A stretch of DNA of 64,000 bases, taken from Candidatus Zhuqueibacterota bacterium. Lineage in GTDB: Bacteria; Zhuqueibacterota; Zhuqueibacteria; Oceanimicrobiales; Oceanimicrobiaceae. Every line of letters begins with the position of its first letter. Within the stretch, counting starts at the first letter, position 1. Below are positions 10,424 to 19,006 of this stretch, piece by piece. Where the stretch lies: NCBI GenBank assembly GCA_029262005.1, contig JAJDAG010000038.1, forward strand, positions 1-64,000, written 5' to 3'. Both the position numbers and the translations under genes were made by a program. The notes under the pieces were generated by a model. That model saw only the letters and a program-made list of their open reading frames with translations. It did no database searches and was not told where the DNA came from.

Positions 10424-11797
10424 TTGACAGAAATTGCAACGTGGTTTAATACCCCAATTCGTTCTATGATTTTGCTGTTTTGTACTCTGCTGCTTTTGTT
10501 TGGTTTTTCGGCACATTCGGGGCTAGTCGAAGAGGAGCCATTTTATTTGGGCGGTATTCAGATCAATGAACCTGATGACTCTGAGTGGGTAAAAACGCTG
10601 GATGCGGCAGGCATGAATACGGTTTCAGTCACTGTATATGCACGCCAGGAACAGTGGGATAGTGAGCACCTTTGGTTTGATCCAGTCGATACATCTGTGG
10701 TTCAGGAAATAAGGGAAGCAAAGAAGCAAGGTCTGAATGTCACGCTGATTTTGCGGACTTTACTGGACTGGAAATTCCCTGAAAATCATTTTCTCTGGCA
10801 CGGCATGATTATGCCCAAAACAGATGAGCAAGTGAAAATCTGGTTTGACGTTTACAGTCGCTATGCTCGTAGGTGGGCGCAAATTGCTCAGCAGGAGGCC
10901 GTAGACATTTTCGTGATTGGCAGCGAGATGAATGCGCTTTCCGCCAGTGCTCCGGTTGACTCTTTGCCTGTTCTATTAGAATATTATCTCAACTCGCAAA
11001 AGCTGGAGCGGACAAAGCGCAAGCTGCTTGCATTCTCTGATTCGTTGGAAGAACGGCATTTGTGGGTGCGCGGCCGTGACAATTACCAATCATTGGTGGA
11101 ATATGTTGATGCCCAACAGGCCGCCAATATCGCCTGGGCCAGGCAGGTTTCATGGTACGACACGCCCGATAGTCTATCCAGGATAAATCAGCGCCGCAAG
11201 TTGATCAATGCTGAATGGGAAACGCTTATTCATGAAGTTCGCGGTGTTTACGGCGGTAAATTGAGCTATGCAGCCAATTTTGATAATTATTTGGAAGTAG
11301 ATTTCTGGCAACATCTCGACTATATTGGTATTAACGCATACTTTAAACTTCGCGATGACATGCAGTTTGCCGATAACGGAGCGCTGTTTGACTCGCTGCG
11401 GGTTGGCTGGCAAAATGTTTTTGATGAAATCGCTGCTTTCCGCATAAAGAAACAACTTGAGGGTAAACCGGTGATTTTCACCGAACTTGGTTATACTTAC
11501 CGCAAGAACTCCACTCTCGAACCGTGGAATGGCGCTGGTTTTTCAATCGTTACACGTGATAGTACTGAGCGTCTGCTGGTTTGGGAAGATCAGCCCATTG
11601 ATTTGGTTGAGAGGTCGCTGGCAGTTGCTGCACTTTATGATGCGCATTTGACCTACGACAAAAGACTGCTACAGGGGCTTCTTTACTGGAAATTATCCAC
11701 AAAAAAATATCACATGGTGCACGAACCGTTTATGCTGCACGTTTCCCGGGACTCCAAAGATCCATTGCTTGAAGAGTTGGCTAAATTTGCGAGATAA
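10424..11797 (+). CDS. GH113-like TIM-barrel glycoside hydrolase
   Basis: The 457-residue protein has one N-terminal membrane or signal segment (about residues 15-32) and then a TIM-barrel resembling glycoside hydrolase family 113. That family includes endo-beta-1,4-mannanases. The two barrel-end carboxylates are visible: E168 in the IGSEMNAL strand (acid/base position) and E354 in VIFTELGYT (nucleophile position). A short N-terminal strand (FYLGGIQINEP) is also typical. The start is TTG at 10424, preceded by AAAGGAG at 10405-10411. An ATG at 10466 would cut into the signal segment. Substrate specificity cannot be read from the sequence. The gene stands alone, with no sugar-utilisation genes beside it. 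Confidence 0.72.
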   Translation: MTEIATWFNTPIRSMILLFCTLLLLFGFSAHSGLVEEEPFYLGGIQINEPDDSEWVKTLDAAGMNTVSVTVYARQEQWDSEHLWFDPVDTSVVQEIREAKKQGLNVTLILRTLLDWKFPENHFLWHGMIMPKTDEQVKIWFDVYSRYARRWAQIAQQEAVDIFVIGSEMNALSASAPVDSLPVLLEYYLNSQKLERTKRKLLAFSDSLEERHLWVRGRDNYQSLVEYVDAQQAANIAWARQVSWYDTPDSLSRINQRRKLINAEWETLIHEVRGVYGGKLSYAANFDNYLEVDFWQHLDYIGINAYFKLRDDMQFADNGALFDSLRVGWQNVFDEIAAFRIKKQLEGKPVIFTELGYTYRKNSTLEPWNGAGFSIVTRDSTERLLVWEDQPIDLVERSLAVAALYDAHLTYDKRLLQGLLYWKLSTKKYHMVHEPFMLHVSRDSKDPLLEELAKFAR

Positions 11798-11950
11798 AAG
11801 GACTTGTAAAGTCGTGAGTGCAGGAAAAATTTCTCCTTTGTAGAAAAACGCGCTCGTTTGGGTGCCGGTGTCTGTTGAATATTAAGCATTTTTTCTCTAC
11901 ATTAAACGGCACCACGCTTATGTTTACTACAATGAGACAGAGAAACAAAA

Positions 11951-12583
11951 ATGTTAAGGGCAAAAAATACAATCGATTTGTACACGGTTCATCCTTCTGT
12001 TCGCCATGCTCAATCCATCCTGAAAAATCTTTCAGAAAAAACAGGCAAGCCACTGGCTGCCTGGATTTCATTCTTGCACAAGGCAGGACCAAAAGATGAA
12101 AAAGAACAGCGAGTCTGGCTCAAACAAAAGTACCGTTTGGGTGGCACAACCGCAGCACTGATTGCCGAGCTGGCTGCGGGCAGAGGTAGAGAAAAGACAG
12201 ATGGGGATGGGTATTTGCAGGCCGCTGTGCAGTATGTCGAGAATATGTATTCAGGAGCAAAGTCAGGGCTCCGCCCCCTGCATGACGTGCTGATTGATTT
12301 GGGTCTATCGCTGGGCGATGATGTCAAAATCAGTCCTTGCAAAACCATTGTTCCGTTTTATCGCAACCATGTTTTTGCCGAAATTAAGCCGGCAACCCGC
12401 AGTCGCATCGATTTGGGCCTTTGTCTGAGACACGCCGAAAGTCCGTTGGCCGGGCGCCTCATCGCTAGCGGCGGCCTGGCTAAAGGCGATCGCATCACGC
12501 ATCGTTTTTCCATTTGCGCGTTGCAGGAAATTGACCACGAAGTAAAGCGCTGGTTGAAAATAGCCTACGAAATGGATGGTTGA
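11951..12583 (+). CDS. DUF4287 / DUF5655 domain protein
   Basis: The 210-residue soluble protein has two recognisable small domains. The N-terminal part (about residues 25-75, SEKTGKPLAAWISFLHKAG) matches the DUF4287 pattern. The C-terminal part (about 90-205, with ISPCKTIVPFYRNHVFAEI and RIDLGLCL) matches DUF5655, a domain thought to be related to restriction-nuclease-associated or nucleic-acid-associated proteins. No function is established. No signal peptide or membrane segment is visible. It lies about 150 bases after the GH113-like gene and 53 bases before the acylase gene, with no sign of functional linkage. Confidence 0.75.
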   Translation: MLRAKNTIDLYTVHPSVRHAQSILKNLSEKTGKPLAAWISFLHKAGPKDEKEQRVWLKQKYRLGGTTAALIAELAAGRGREKTDGDGYLQAAVQYVENMYSGAKSGLRPLHDVLIDLGLSLGDDVKISPCKTIVPFYRNHVFAEIKPATRSRIDLGLCLRHAESPLAGRLIASGGLAKGDRITHRFSICALQEIDHEVKRWLKIAYEMDG

Positions 12584-12636
12584 ACTCAGCCATGAAGCGT
12601 CAATTGTTTAATCACTATACTAAATAAGGAGAAAAA

Positions 12637-14784
12637 ATGGACCGGTATAAACGTTATGTTTTTTTCTCGCTTGTCTTTATTTTTGCTTTTGTCGCAAATG
12701 GCAGCGCTCAAACAGAGTCGCTCATTTTGCACGCTCCGGATGGCACGGATGTTTCCATAAATCGTGATGCCTACGGTGTGCCACACATTTCTGCAAAGTC
12801 GGAGGTCGGTGTTTTTTTCGGCCAGGGTTTTGCTGTGGCGCAGGATCGGCTGGCGCAACTGGATTTGCACAGACGTGCTGCCGAGGGTAAGCTTTCAGAG
12901 TCTCTGGGAATTTTAGCGCTTTCAATGGATCAGGAGAGAAGGGCAGTAACTTACACTGATAATGAACGGCAGCAACAATTCGCCGCGCTGCCTGTGGCGT
13001 TTCAGCAGATGTTGACCGCTTACACTGCCGGCGTGAATACTTACATCGATTCAATGGGGCGAAATCCTGAAAAATACCGCCCGCTCGAATTTGTCGAATC
13101 GGATATGGAGCGCTGGACCGTTTACAAAAGCGTTGCAGTGATACAATTTTTAATCCGTATTTTTGGCCAGGTTGGTGGAGAAGAACTTGACCGTTTGATG
13201 GAGTTGCAAGACAACGGCCAGCAGTGGTTGGATGAAAACAGACCCATAAACGATGCCAATGTGCCGACAACCGTCAAAGGTGGCAATAATGGACAACCAC
13301 AGAAATGGCATTATTCGGGCCTGAGCATTCGACCCGAAGTGATTCGGACTCTTGACGGCAAGGCGCAGCAATTGCGAGAGAAGTCAGCACAATTGGGTAT
13401 TCCGCAAAAGTTCGGTAGCTTTGCTGCACTTATTTCAACCGGCAAATCCGCCACCGGCAATGTCATGCTGCTGGGAGCGCCGCAGATGGGTGCGCCAACT
13501 CAGGAGGAGCCTGCGGTTACACACGAAGTTGAGTTGCAGTGCCCGGCTTTTCACGTTGGGGGCATGACGGTGGCGGGCATCCCGCTGGTCATTATCGGCC
13601 ACACGGAAACGCATGCCTGGACCATGACAAGTGGCATTAGCGACAACAGCGATGTTTATATCGAGACAACTCAGGACGATTCTTTCGGTAAATATTTCCA
13701 CGATGGCCAGTGGCTTGATTTCGAAGTTGTACAGGATACAATTCCTGTGCTGGGCATTGCAGGCGGCTTGCCGTTTACCCGGCGTCGGACCATCCACGGT
13801 CCGGTTTTCGCAGATGACCTGGCCAGTCACCAGGTTTTTTCCATGAAAATGACGTTCTGGAACCAGGAGTTGGACATGATTAATTTTGTGCTTGGTGTTA
13901 TAAAGGCGAAAACTCTGGAAGAATTCGAAGCTGCCGCCGCACTCAATCCAATGTCATTTAACTTGTTTTACGCGGGTAAAGATCAGAAAATTAAGTACTG
14001 GCACATTGGCAAATATCAAGACCGAAGCGATGGGGTAGATCCCAGGCTGCCACACAACGGTGATGGCAGTGAAGAATGGGGTGGTTTTATTCCGTTCGAC
14101 CAGCTTCCAAGCGCCGATGTTGGCGCGCAAGATTATTTTGTCAATTGGAATAACAAGCCGGTAGCCTGGTGGAATAACGGCGACAACATCGCCTGGACGG
14201 TGAATACCAATTTTGGCACGCGCGTGCAGGCGATGCAGGATTTCGTCGGGCCGATTAGCGAATTTACTTACGAAAATCTTAAAGATATACCGCGGCAGAT
14301 TGTTGATCACGGAACCTACCAACAGGCGATTGAACTGTCACCAGCTACAATTCGTGATGAAAATGTCGTGCCGCCCGGACAAAGTGGATTTATCAGCATG
14401 CTCGGCGTGAAGAGCCCACATTTTGACGACCAATGGCCGCTGCATATCAATTGGCAATTTAAAGACATGTCTTTTGGCGAGCTTGTGACAGGTATTGATG
14501 CAGGAACAACAAGCGTTCCTAACAGTTTTGTTTTGCATCAAAATTATCCGAACCCGTTTAACCCGGAGACCACAATTGTTTATGATTTGCCGGAAACCGG
14601 CCATGTTCGTTTGCAGGTTTTTAATATTAAAGGGCAACTGGTTGCTACCTTGCAGGATGGGACACAGTTGGCGGGTACGCACAAAACTGAGTTGAATGGC
14701 GCCGCTTTGAGTACCGGTGTGTACTTTTATAAATTAACAACAGGCAGAATTTCGCGTATTGGCAAGGGCTTGCTTTTGAAGTGA
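12637..14784 (+). CDS. Penicillin-acylase-family hydrolase with C-terminal sorting domain
   Basis: This is an Ntn-hydrolase of the penicillin/acyl-homoserine-lactone acylase family. These enzymes are exported and autocleave before a catalytic Ser. The signal peptide ends near residue 25 (NGSA then Q). The alpha-chain motif YGVPHISAKSE and the FGQGFAVAQDRLAQLDLHRR segment are typical. The predicted nucleophile is Ser261 in KFGSFAAL, followed by SATGNVMLLGAPQMG. The distal family motif ENVVPPGQSGF is present, but the region between Ser261 and that motif is shorter than in known acylases. The last 85 residues form a Por/T9SS-type sorting domain (NYPNPFNPET ... GVYFYKL). A strong AAGGAG ribosome site precedes ATG 12637. 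Substrate unknown; activity uncertain because of the shortened beta chain. Confidence 0.85.
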   Translation: MDRYKRYVFFSLVFIFAFVANGSAQTESLILHAPDGTDVSINRDAYGVPHISAKSEVGVFFGQGFAVAQDRLAQLDLHRRAAEGKLSESLGILALSMDQERRAVTYTDNERQQQFAALPVAFQQMLTAYTAGVNTYIDSMGRNPEKYRPLEFVESDMERWTVYKSVAVIQFLIRIFGQVGGEELDRLMELQDNGQQWLDENRPINDANVPTTVKGGNNGQPQKWHYSGLSIRPEVIRTLDGKAQQLREKSAQLGIPQKFGSFAALISTGKSATGNVMLLGAPQMGAPTQEEPAVTHEVELQCPAFHVGGMTVAGIPLVIIGHTETHAWTMTSGISDNSDVYIETTQDDSFGKYFHDGQWLDFEVVQDTIPVLGIAGGLPFTRRRTIHGPVFADDLASHQVFSMKMTFWNQELDMINFVLGVIKAKTLEEFEAAAALNPMSFNLFYAGKDQKIKYWHIGKYQDRSDGVDPRLPHNGDGSEEWGGFIPFDQLPSADVGAQDYFVNWNNKPVAWWNNGDNIAWTVNTNFGTRVQAMQDFVGPISEFTYENLKDIPRQIVDHGTYQQAIELSPATIRDENVVPPGQSGFISMLGVKSPHFDDQWPLHINWQFKDMSFGELVTGIDAGTTSVPNSFVLHQNYPNPFNPETTIVYDLPETGHVRLQVFNIKGQLVATLQDGTQLAGTHKTELNGAALSTGVYFYKLTTGRISRIGKGLLLK

Positions 14785-14928
14785 TTTGACGGTTTATTTT
14801 GTTGCTTTGAATGTCTTTGTTTAGAATTTTTTGCCGTAAAGTCTTAGTCTCCATTTGGAGGCCAAAACTCCCTTTTCGGTGGATATTGTGAATCAAATTG
14901 TCGGGATTGTAAAACTGAAAGGACAACG

Positions 14929-16200
14929 ATGAGTTTTTCTGCCGCACGCATCATGGTTTTGGGTGCCGGCGCCAGCATGCAAGGCGTTTTGCATGCCCTC
15001 AAAACACAAGGCGCAGAGGTTTACGCTTACTTTACGAAAGAGAGTGGCAATTACAGTCCGGGCCTGGAAGTTGAGTCATTTGCTGCAACTGTACATCCCA
15101 ATTTGTGCTCCTTGTTGAAAGACAGGGAAATCGATTTTGTTATTCCCATGTCCATTGATTGGCACACGACAGATTGGGTAGCTGAGTTTCTGGAAATGGG
15201 CATCCCCATTTTGTCGCCCACCGGCCAGGGCATGCAACTGGAACGTTCCCGTGATTTTGCCAGAGAACTGTGCGTTGAATATGACATTCCGTTCCCAAAA
15301 GCCTTTGTGGCGCAGAGTCGTTTGCAAGCAGAGCATATTCTCAATCAACATCCAGGCGGTTACGTGATCAAAAACCCTTTGTGCTCACCCCAAAGTCCGG
15401 TGCACACAATATTGTGCGAAACTGAAGAAGATACCAGAAGCTGGCTGCATCAGATCAATTACGAGGAAGGTATTTTTTTGCAGGAATTTATGGGACAAGC
15501 CGAGGCTGGGCACATTGCTTTTGTTAGCGGTGGCGAAATCTATTCGCTGATTAGCAACCAGGAATACAAGCGAGCGCATGACGGCAACATGGGTGTTATC
15601 ACCGGTGCGCCGCTGGGCGGTCTGGTGGAAAAAGATCCGGGTGATAAATACGGACTTGCCCGCCAGCTCTTGCAGCCTCTTTTGCCCTGGTTCCGAGAGG
15701 TTGGGTTTCATGGACCTGTACAGGTGACAGCCATGCAGCGGGATGGCCTGTGGTATGTTTTGGAGTACAATGTTCGCATCGGCGTAACTTGTGGGCCGAT
15801 TATTATGCGCCTTCTAAAGGACCCTGTTCGTGTACTCCGCGATGTGGTCAACAACCGAAAAACACAAATTGAATTTCGCGAGGAACTGAATTTTGGCTGT
15901 TCTTTGACCCTGGCCGGGTACGGTTATCCGTACAGCACAGTGCAATGCCCGTCCTTTCCGGTTCGTGTTCACGGAGAGTTTGACTGCGACGTCTGGTGGA
16001 ATGACGTATCATTAAATCAAAACGGCGACTTGTATACAAGCGGTCAGCGTATTGCTGATTTGGTTGCGGTGGAAGCGACGCTTGAAAAAGCAATTGCAAA
16101 AGTATACGCCAACGTGAGTAAAATTCGCTGCACAAACAGTTATTATCGTACAGATGTTGGCCGGAGTTTGTGGCCACCGGGGACTGTCGGAAAGAGATGA
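14929..16200 (+). CDS. PurD-like ATP-grasp ligase
   Basis: The 423-residue product resembles phosphoribosylamine-glycine ligase (GARS). It has an N-terminal Rossmann-like domain with IMVLGAGASMQGVLHAL and the boundary segment GIPILSPTGQGMQLERSRDFA. An ATP-grasp core follows with YVIKNPLCSP, IFLQEFMGQAEAGHIAFV and LEYNVRIG, then a short C-terminal barrel with LTLAGYGYPYS. GARS normally has GREHA in the first loop and conserved phosphoribosylamine-binding residues; here the first loop reads GAGASMQG. The gene is also not with other pur genes. I infer a divergent paralogue or a ligase with another carboxylate/amine pair, but a true PurD cannot be excluded. A GAAAGGA ribosome site precedes ATG 14929. 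Confidence 0.72.
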   Translation: MSFSAARIMVLGAGASMQGVLHALKTQGAEVYAYFTKESGNYSPGLEVESFAATVHPNLCSLLKDREIDFVIPMSIDWHTTDWVAEFLEMGIPILSPTGQGMQLERSRDFARELCVEYDIPFPKAFVAQSRLQAEHILNQHPGGYVIKNPLCSPQSPVHTILCETEEDTRSWLHQINYEEGIFLQEFMGQAEAGHIAFVSGGEIYSLISNQEYKRAHDGNMGVITGAPLGGLVEKDPGDKYGLARQLLQPLLPWFREVGFHGPVQVTAMQRDGLWYVLEYNVRIGVTCGPIIMRLLKDPVRVLRDVVNNRKTQIEFREELNFGCSLTLAGYGYPYSTVQCPSFPVRVHGEFDCDVWWNDVSLNQNGDLYTSGQRIADLVAVEATLEKAIAKVYANVSKIRCTNSYYRTDVGRSLWPPGTVGKR

Positions 16201-16287
16201 TTTTCTGTTCGATTAGAAAAATATAGTTTGCTTCTTCACTCTATATTACATAAATTAACCTTGAAAATTGTAATTGGAACTTTCAAT

Positions 16288-17460
16288 ATGCAAGGTTATT
16301 TGATTCCACGACGTATTCGCAATGATGTTTTAGCATATCTTGATAACTTTCCGGTTGTTGCGATTCTCGGCCCACGACAGGCAGGCAAATCTACTTTAGC
16401 CCAAAAAATTGTTCAGGATAGAAAACAGACCGTCTATCTTGATCTCGAAAAACCATCAGATTTACGGAAACTGAGTGAACCGGAAATGTTCTTCCAATCC
16501 CAGGGAGAGCGAATGATTTGTCTGGATGAGATTCAACGGACCCCGGATTTATTTACTGTTTTAAGAAGCGTTGTAGATCAAGACGGCCGCAATGGCCGGT
16601 TTTTAATACTTGGCTCGGCATCTCCGGATTTAATTAAACAAAGTTCAGAGACATTGGCAGGCCGGATAGTTTATCTTGAATTGTCACCGTTTGATTTAAC
16701 CGAAATTCAGAATGGCCATGATAAAAGCCTGACTTCTCTTTGGTTAAAGGGCGGGTTCCCTCGCAGTTTTCTTGTGAAAAACAATAATATTTCAGTTGCA
16801 TGGAGAGAAAATTTCATCCGTACTTTTCTGGAACGGGACATTCCGCAACATGGGTTCAAAATTCCTGCCGAATCGTTGAGAAGGCTTTGGTTGATGTGCG
16901 CCCACAATCATGGCCAACTGTTGAATGCCTCACGCCTCGGAGAATCATTGGGGGTCAGCCATTTAACGGTTCGCTCTTATATCGATTTATTCAAACAGAC
17001 TTTCATGCTCAGGGTTTTGCCGCCAATGGAAGTTAATTTGAAGAAACGGCTTGTTAAATCCCCTAAAATTTATGTTCGTGACTCAGGAATTCTGCATGCT
17101 CTTCTTGAAATTGAATCATTTGATGGTCTCATCGGACACCCGGTTTATGGGGCTTCGTGGGAAGGCTTTGCGCTGGAAAATATTTTATCTTTGCTGCCAC
17201 GCTGGCGCGCCGGATTTTATGGAACTTCTTCCGGGGCTGAATTAGATTTAGTGTTAGCAAGAGGGCAGCGGAAAATCGGCGTCGAATTTAAGGCGTCTAA
17301 AGCGCCTAAACTGACGAGAGGCTTTTGGAATTCTATTGATGATTTGGAATTGTCTGAAGTATGGGTTATCGCGCCAATTGAAGATGAGTATCCGATAAAA
17401 GAAAATGTTCGGGTTTCAGGCTTAATGAATTTCCTGGATTACCTTCGGTCGCTTTCTTGA
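16288..17460 (+). CDS. AAA-type ATPase with DUF4143 domain
   Basis: The 390-residue protein is a single-copy AAA ATPase of the family whose C-terminal domain is DUF4143. The Walker A loop is GPRQAGKST and the Walker B is MICLDEIQRTPD. The sensor region is FLILGSASPDL, followed by a winged-helix-like segment (ASRLGESLGVSHLTVRSYIDL). The C-terminus has a PD-(D/E)XK-like strand set (GAELDLVLARGQRKIGVEFK). These proteins occur widely in patchy distributions and often move horizontally; their cellular role is not established. ATG 16288 is preferred over an upstream in-frame TTG at 16228, because homologues begin just before the (L)IPRRI segment. It separates a PurD-like gene from alr, with no operon logic. 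Confidence 0.85.
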   Translation: MQGYLIPRRIRNDVLAYLDNFPVVAILGPRQAGKSTLAQKIVQDRKQTVYLDLEKPSDLRKLSEPEMFFQSQGERMICLDEIQRTPDLFTVLRSVVDQDGRNGRFLILGSASPDLIKQSSETLAGRIVYLELSPFDLTEIQNGHDKSLTSLWLKGGFPRSFLVKNNNISVAWRENFIRTFLERDIPQHGFKIPAESLRRLWLMCAHNHGQLLNASRLGESLGVSHLTVRSYIDLFKQTFMLRVLPPMEVNLKKRLVKSPKIYVRDSGILHALLEIESFDGLIGHPVYGASWEGFALENILSLLPRWRAGFYGTSSGAELDLVLARGQRKIGVEFKASKAPKLTRGFWNSIDDLELSEVWVIAPIEDEYPIKENVRVSGLMNFLDYLRSLS

Positions 17461-17492
17461 TCGGTTGATCTATCGAGAGGATAATTGATTAA

Positions 17493-18638
17493 TTGAAGAT
17501 GAATGCAAGTTATCGTCCGGCCTGGGTTGAAATTGATCTCAGCCGTTTGCGACAAAACTTTTCGCTTTTCCTAAAGGATAAGCCGGCTGCGCTCGGTTTC
17601 ATCAGCGTTGTCAAAGATCAGGCCTACGGACACGGCATGGTGCAGATTGCAAAAGTGGCGCTTGAGTTTGGCGCTAAAAGTCTGGCGGTTGCCACTGTTG
17701 ATGCCGCTATTGAGCTGCGCCAAAGTGGTATCAGTGCACCTGTCCTGGTTTTCGGAGAACGTACGACAGAAGAACTGGAATTATGTGTCGCGCAGAATCT
17801 GACCTGTTTTGTCAATGACATGGCTCAAGCTGATAATTTAAAAAAACTGGCTGTCTCTGTAGGACAAAAAATGCCTGTTCACGTAGAAGTCGACTCCGGG
17901 CTCAGCCGCTATGGCGTACGCTGGACTGAGGCCCTACCAGTTATCGAATACGTTGCCGGCCTGGAGGGCCTTGTGCTGGAAGGCGTGATGAGCCATTTCG
18001 CCATGTCTGATGAGCTGGATAAGACTTTTGCTTTGGAGCAATTGAAACGATTTAATCTTGTCCTTGCACAAATGGCTGAGCGTCAAGTCCGGGTTAAGTG
18101 TCGGCATATCTGTAATACCGGGGGGTATCTTGATCTGCCTCAGGCACATTTAGATTTTGTCAGAATCGGTATTTTGCCGTTGGGTGTTTACCCTTCCCAG
18201 GTTTGCAGACGAATCCCCGGATTGGAACCGGTACTTTCGGTTAAAACCCGTATTGTCGGCATTCGTGAGTTGCAGGTTGGGGATTACGTGGGGTATGGTA
18301 TGCGCTACCTGGCCACAGAGCCGCGCCGAATTGCCGTGCTGCCAATTGGTTATGGTGATGGCTATCCGCGCGTGCGTAATCAAGGCGAAGTGCTGCTCGC
18401 AGGCAAGCGCGCACCGATTGTTGGCGGCAACGCCATGGATGCCATGATGGTGGACATTTCCAATATTCCACAAGCGAAAGTGGGGGATGAAGTTGTTTTG
18501 CAGGGCTGTCAAGGCGACGACGAAATTGACGTACACGAAATAGCCGGTTTAAAAGGCAGTGTAAGTTATGATATTCTCACCGGTTGGCGTTCACGGCTGC
18601 CGCGGTTGTACCTGAATGCCGAAAACGTGCGGTCGTGA
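17493..18638 (+). CDS. alr: Alanine racemase
   Basis: A PLP-dependent racemase making D-alanine for peptidoglycan. The PLP lysine is K41 in SVVKDQAYGHG. The usual context is KANAYGHG, so the KDQ variant is mildly unusual. The second catalytic base is the Tyr in VGYGMRYLA. The remaining family pattern (VDSGLSRYG, HICNTGGYLDLPQAHLDFVRIGI, PIGYGDGYPR, DAMMVDIS) is complete. At 381 residues it is normal length. The start is TTG 17493, 12 bases after GAGAGG; ATG 17499 is two codons later and gives nearly the same protein. The gene is not coupled to murF, as it is in some genomes. Confidence 0.95.
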   Translation: MKMNASYRPAWVEIDLSRLRQNFSLFLKDKPAALGFISVVKDQAYGHGMVQIAKVALEFGAKSLAVATVDAAIELRQSGISAPVLVFGERTTEELELCVAQNLTCFVNDMAQADNLKKLAVSVGQKMPVHVEVDSGLSRYGVRWTEALPVIEYVAGLEGLVLEGVMSHFAMSDELDKTFALEQLKRFNLVLAQMAERQVRVKCRHICNTGGYLDLPQAHLDFVRIGILPLGVYPSQVCRRIPGLEPVLSVKTRIVGIRELQVGDYVGYGMRYLATEPRRIAVLPIGYGDGYPRVRNQGEVLLAGKRAPIVGGNAMDAMMVDISNIPQAKVGDEVVLQGCQGDDEIDVHEIAGLKGSVSYDILTGWRSRLPRLYLNAENVRS

Positions 18639-18761
18639 AGAGTGTTTCCGGATGCAGGTTGCGAGAAGTGCCGCAGAATTCATCGTTCTTTCACATCCGG
18701 GCCCAGCACAAGATGCTTTATTTTAAAACTGTAAGGTGTTAGAATTGAATAACTCCGGCTG

Positions 18762-18909
18762 TTCTTTGCGTCTCTGCGTGAGAAGTTTTTTATGAGTAGA
18801 TTTGCCTTGTAATAGATTAACCGACATAGGAAAAGATGTTGGCTTGATTCTGAATTGTAGCGAGATACAAGTAGAGATTAAACGAGAAGTTAGAGAACTG
18901 AACGACTGA
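18762..18909 (+). pseudogene. Remnant of a GxxExxY-family gene with associated repeat
   Basis: The intergenic stretch 18639-19006 contains no intact gene. One frame running from about 18796 to the TGA at 18907-18909 encodes a tail reading DIGKDVGLILNCSEIQVEIK and then REVRELND. This closely resembles the C-terminal end of GxxExxY proteins, which finish in a GLxLNF ... VExKR pattern. The rest of the gene is missing. Just upstream (18762-18790) lies CTTTGCGTCTCTGCGTGAGA followed by a T-rich run, a phrase that recurs near such genes in many genomes (recollection, not searched). I read this as a decayed insertion of such a gene. Confidence 0.5.
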
Positions 18910-19006
18910 ATTACAGAATAAGAACTCTGAAAATCCTGTTATCCTGAGAACAAAGATAGACCGTGGCCCACGTAAATCGACCTAGAATCAAACAAAGGTA
19001 ATCCCA

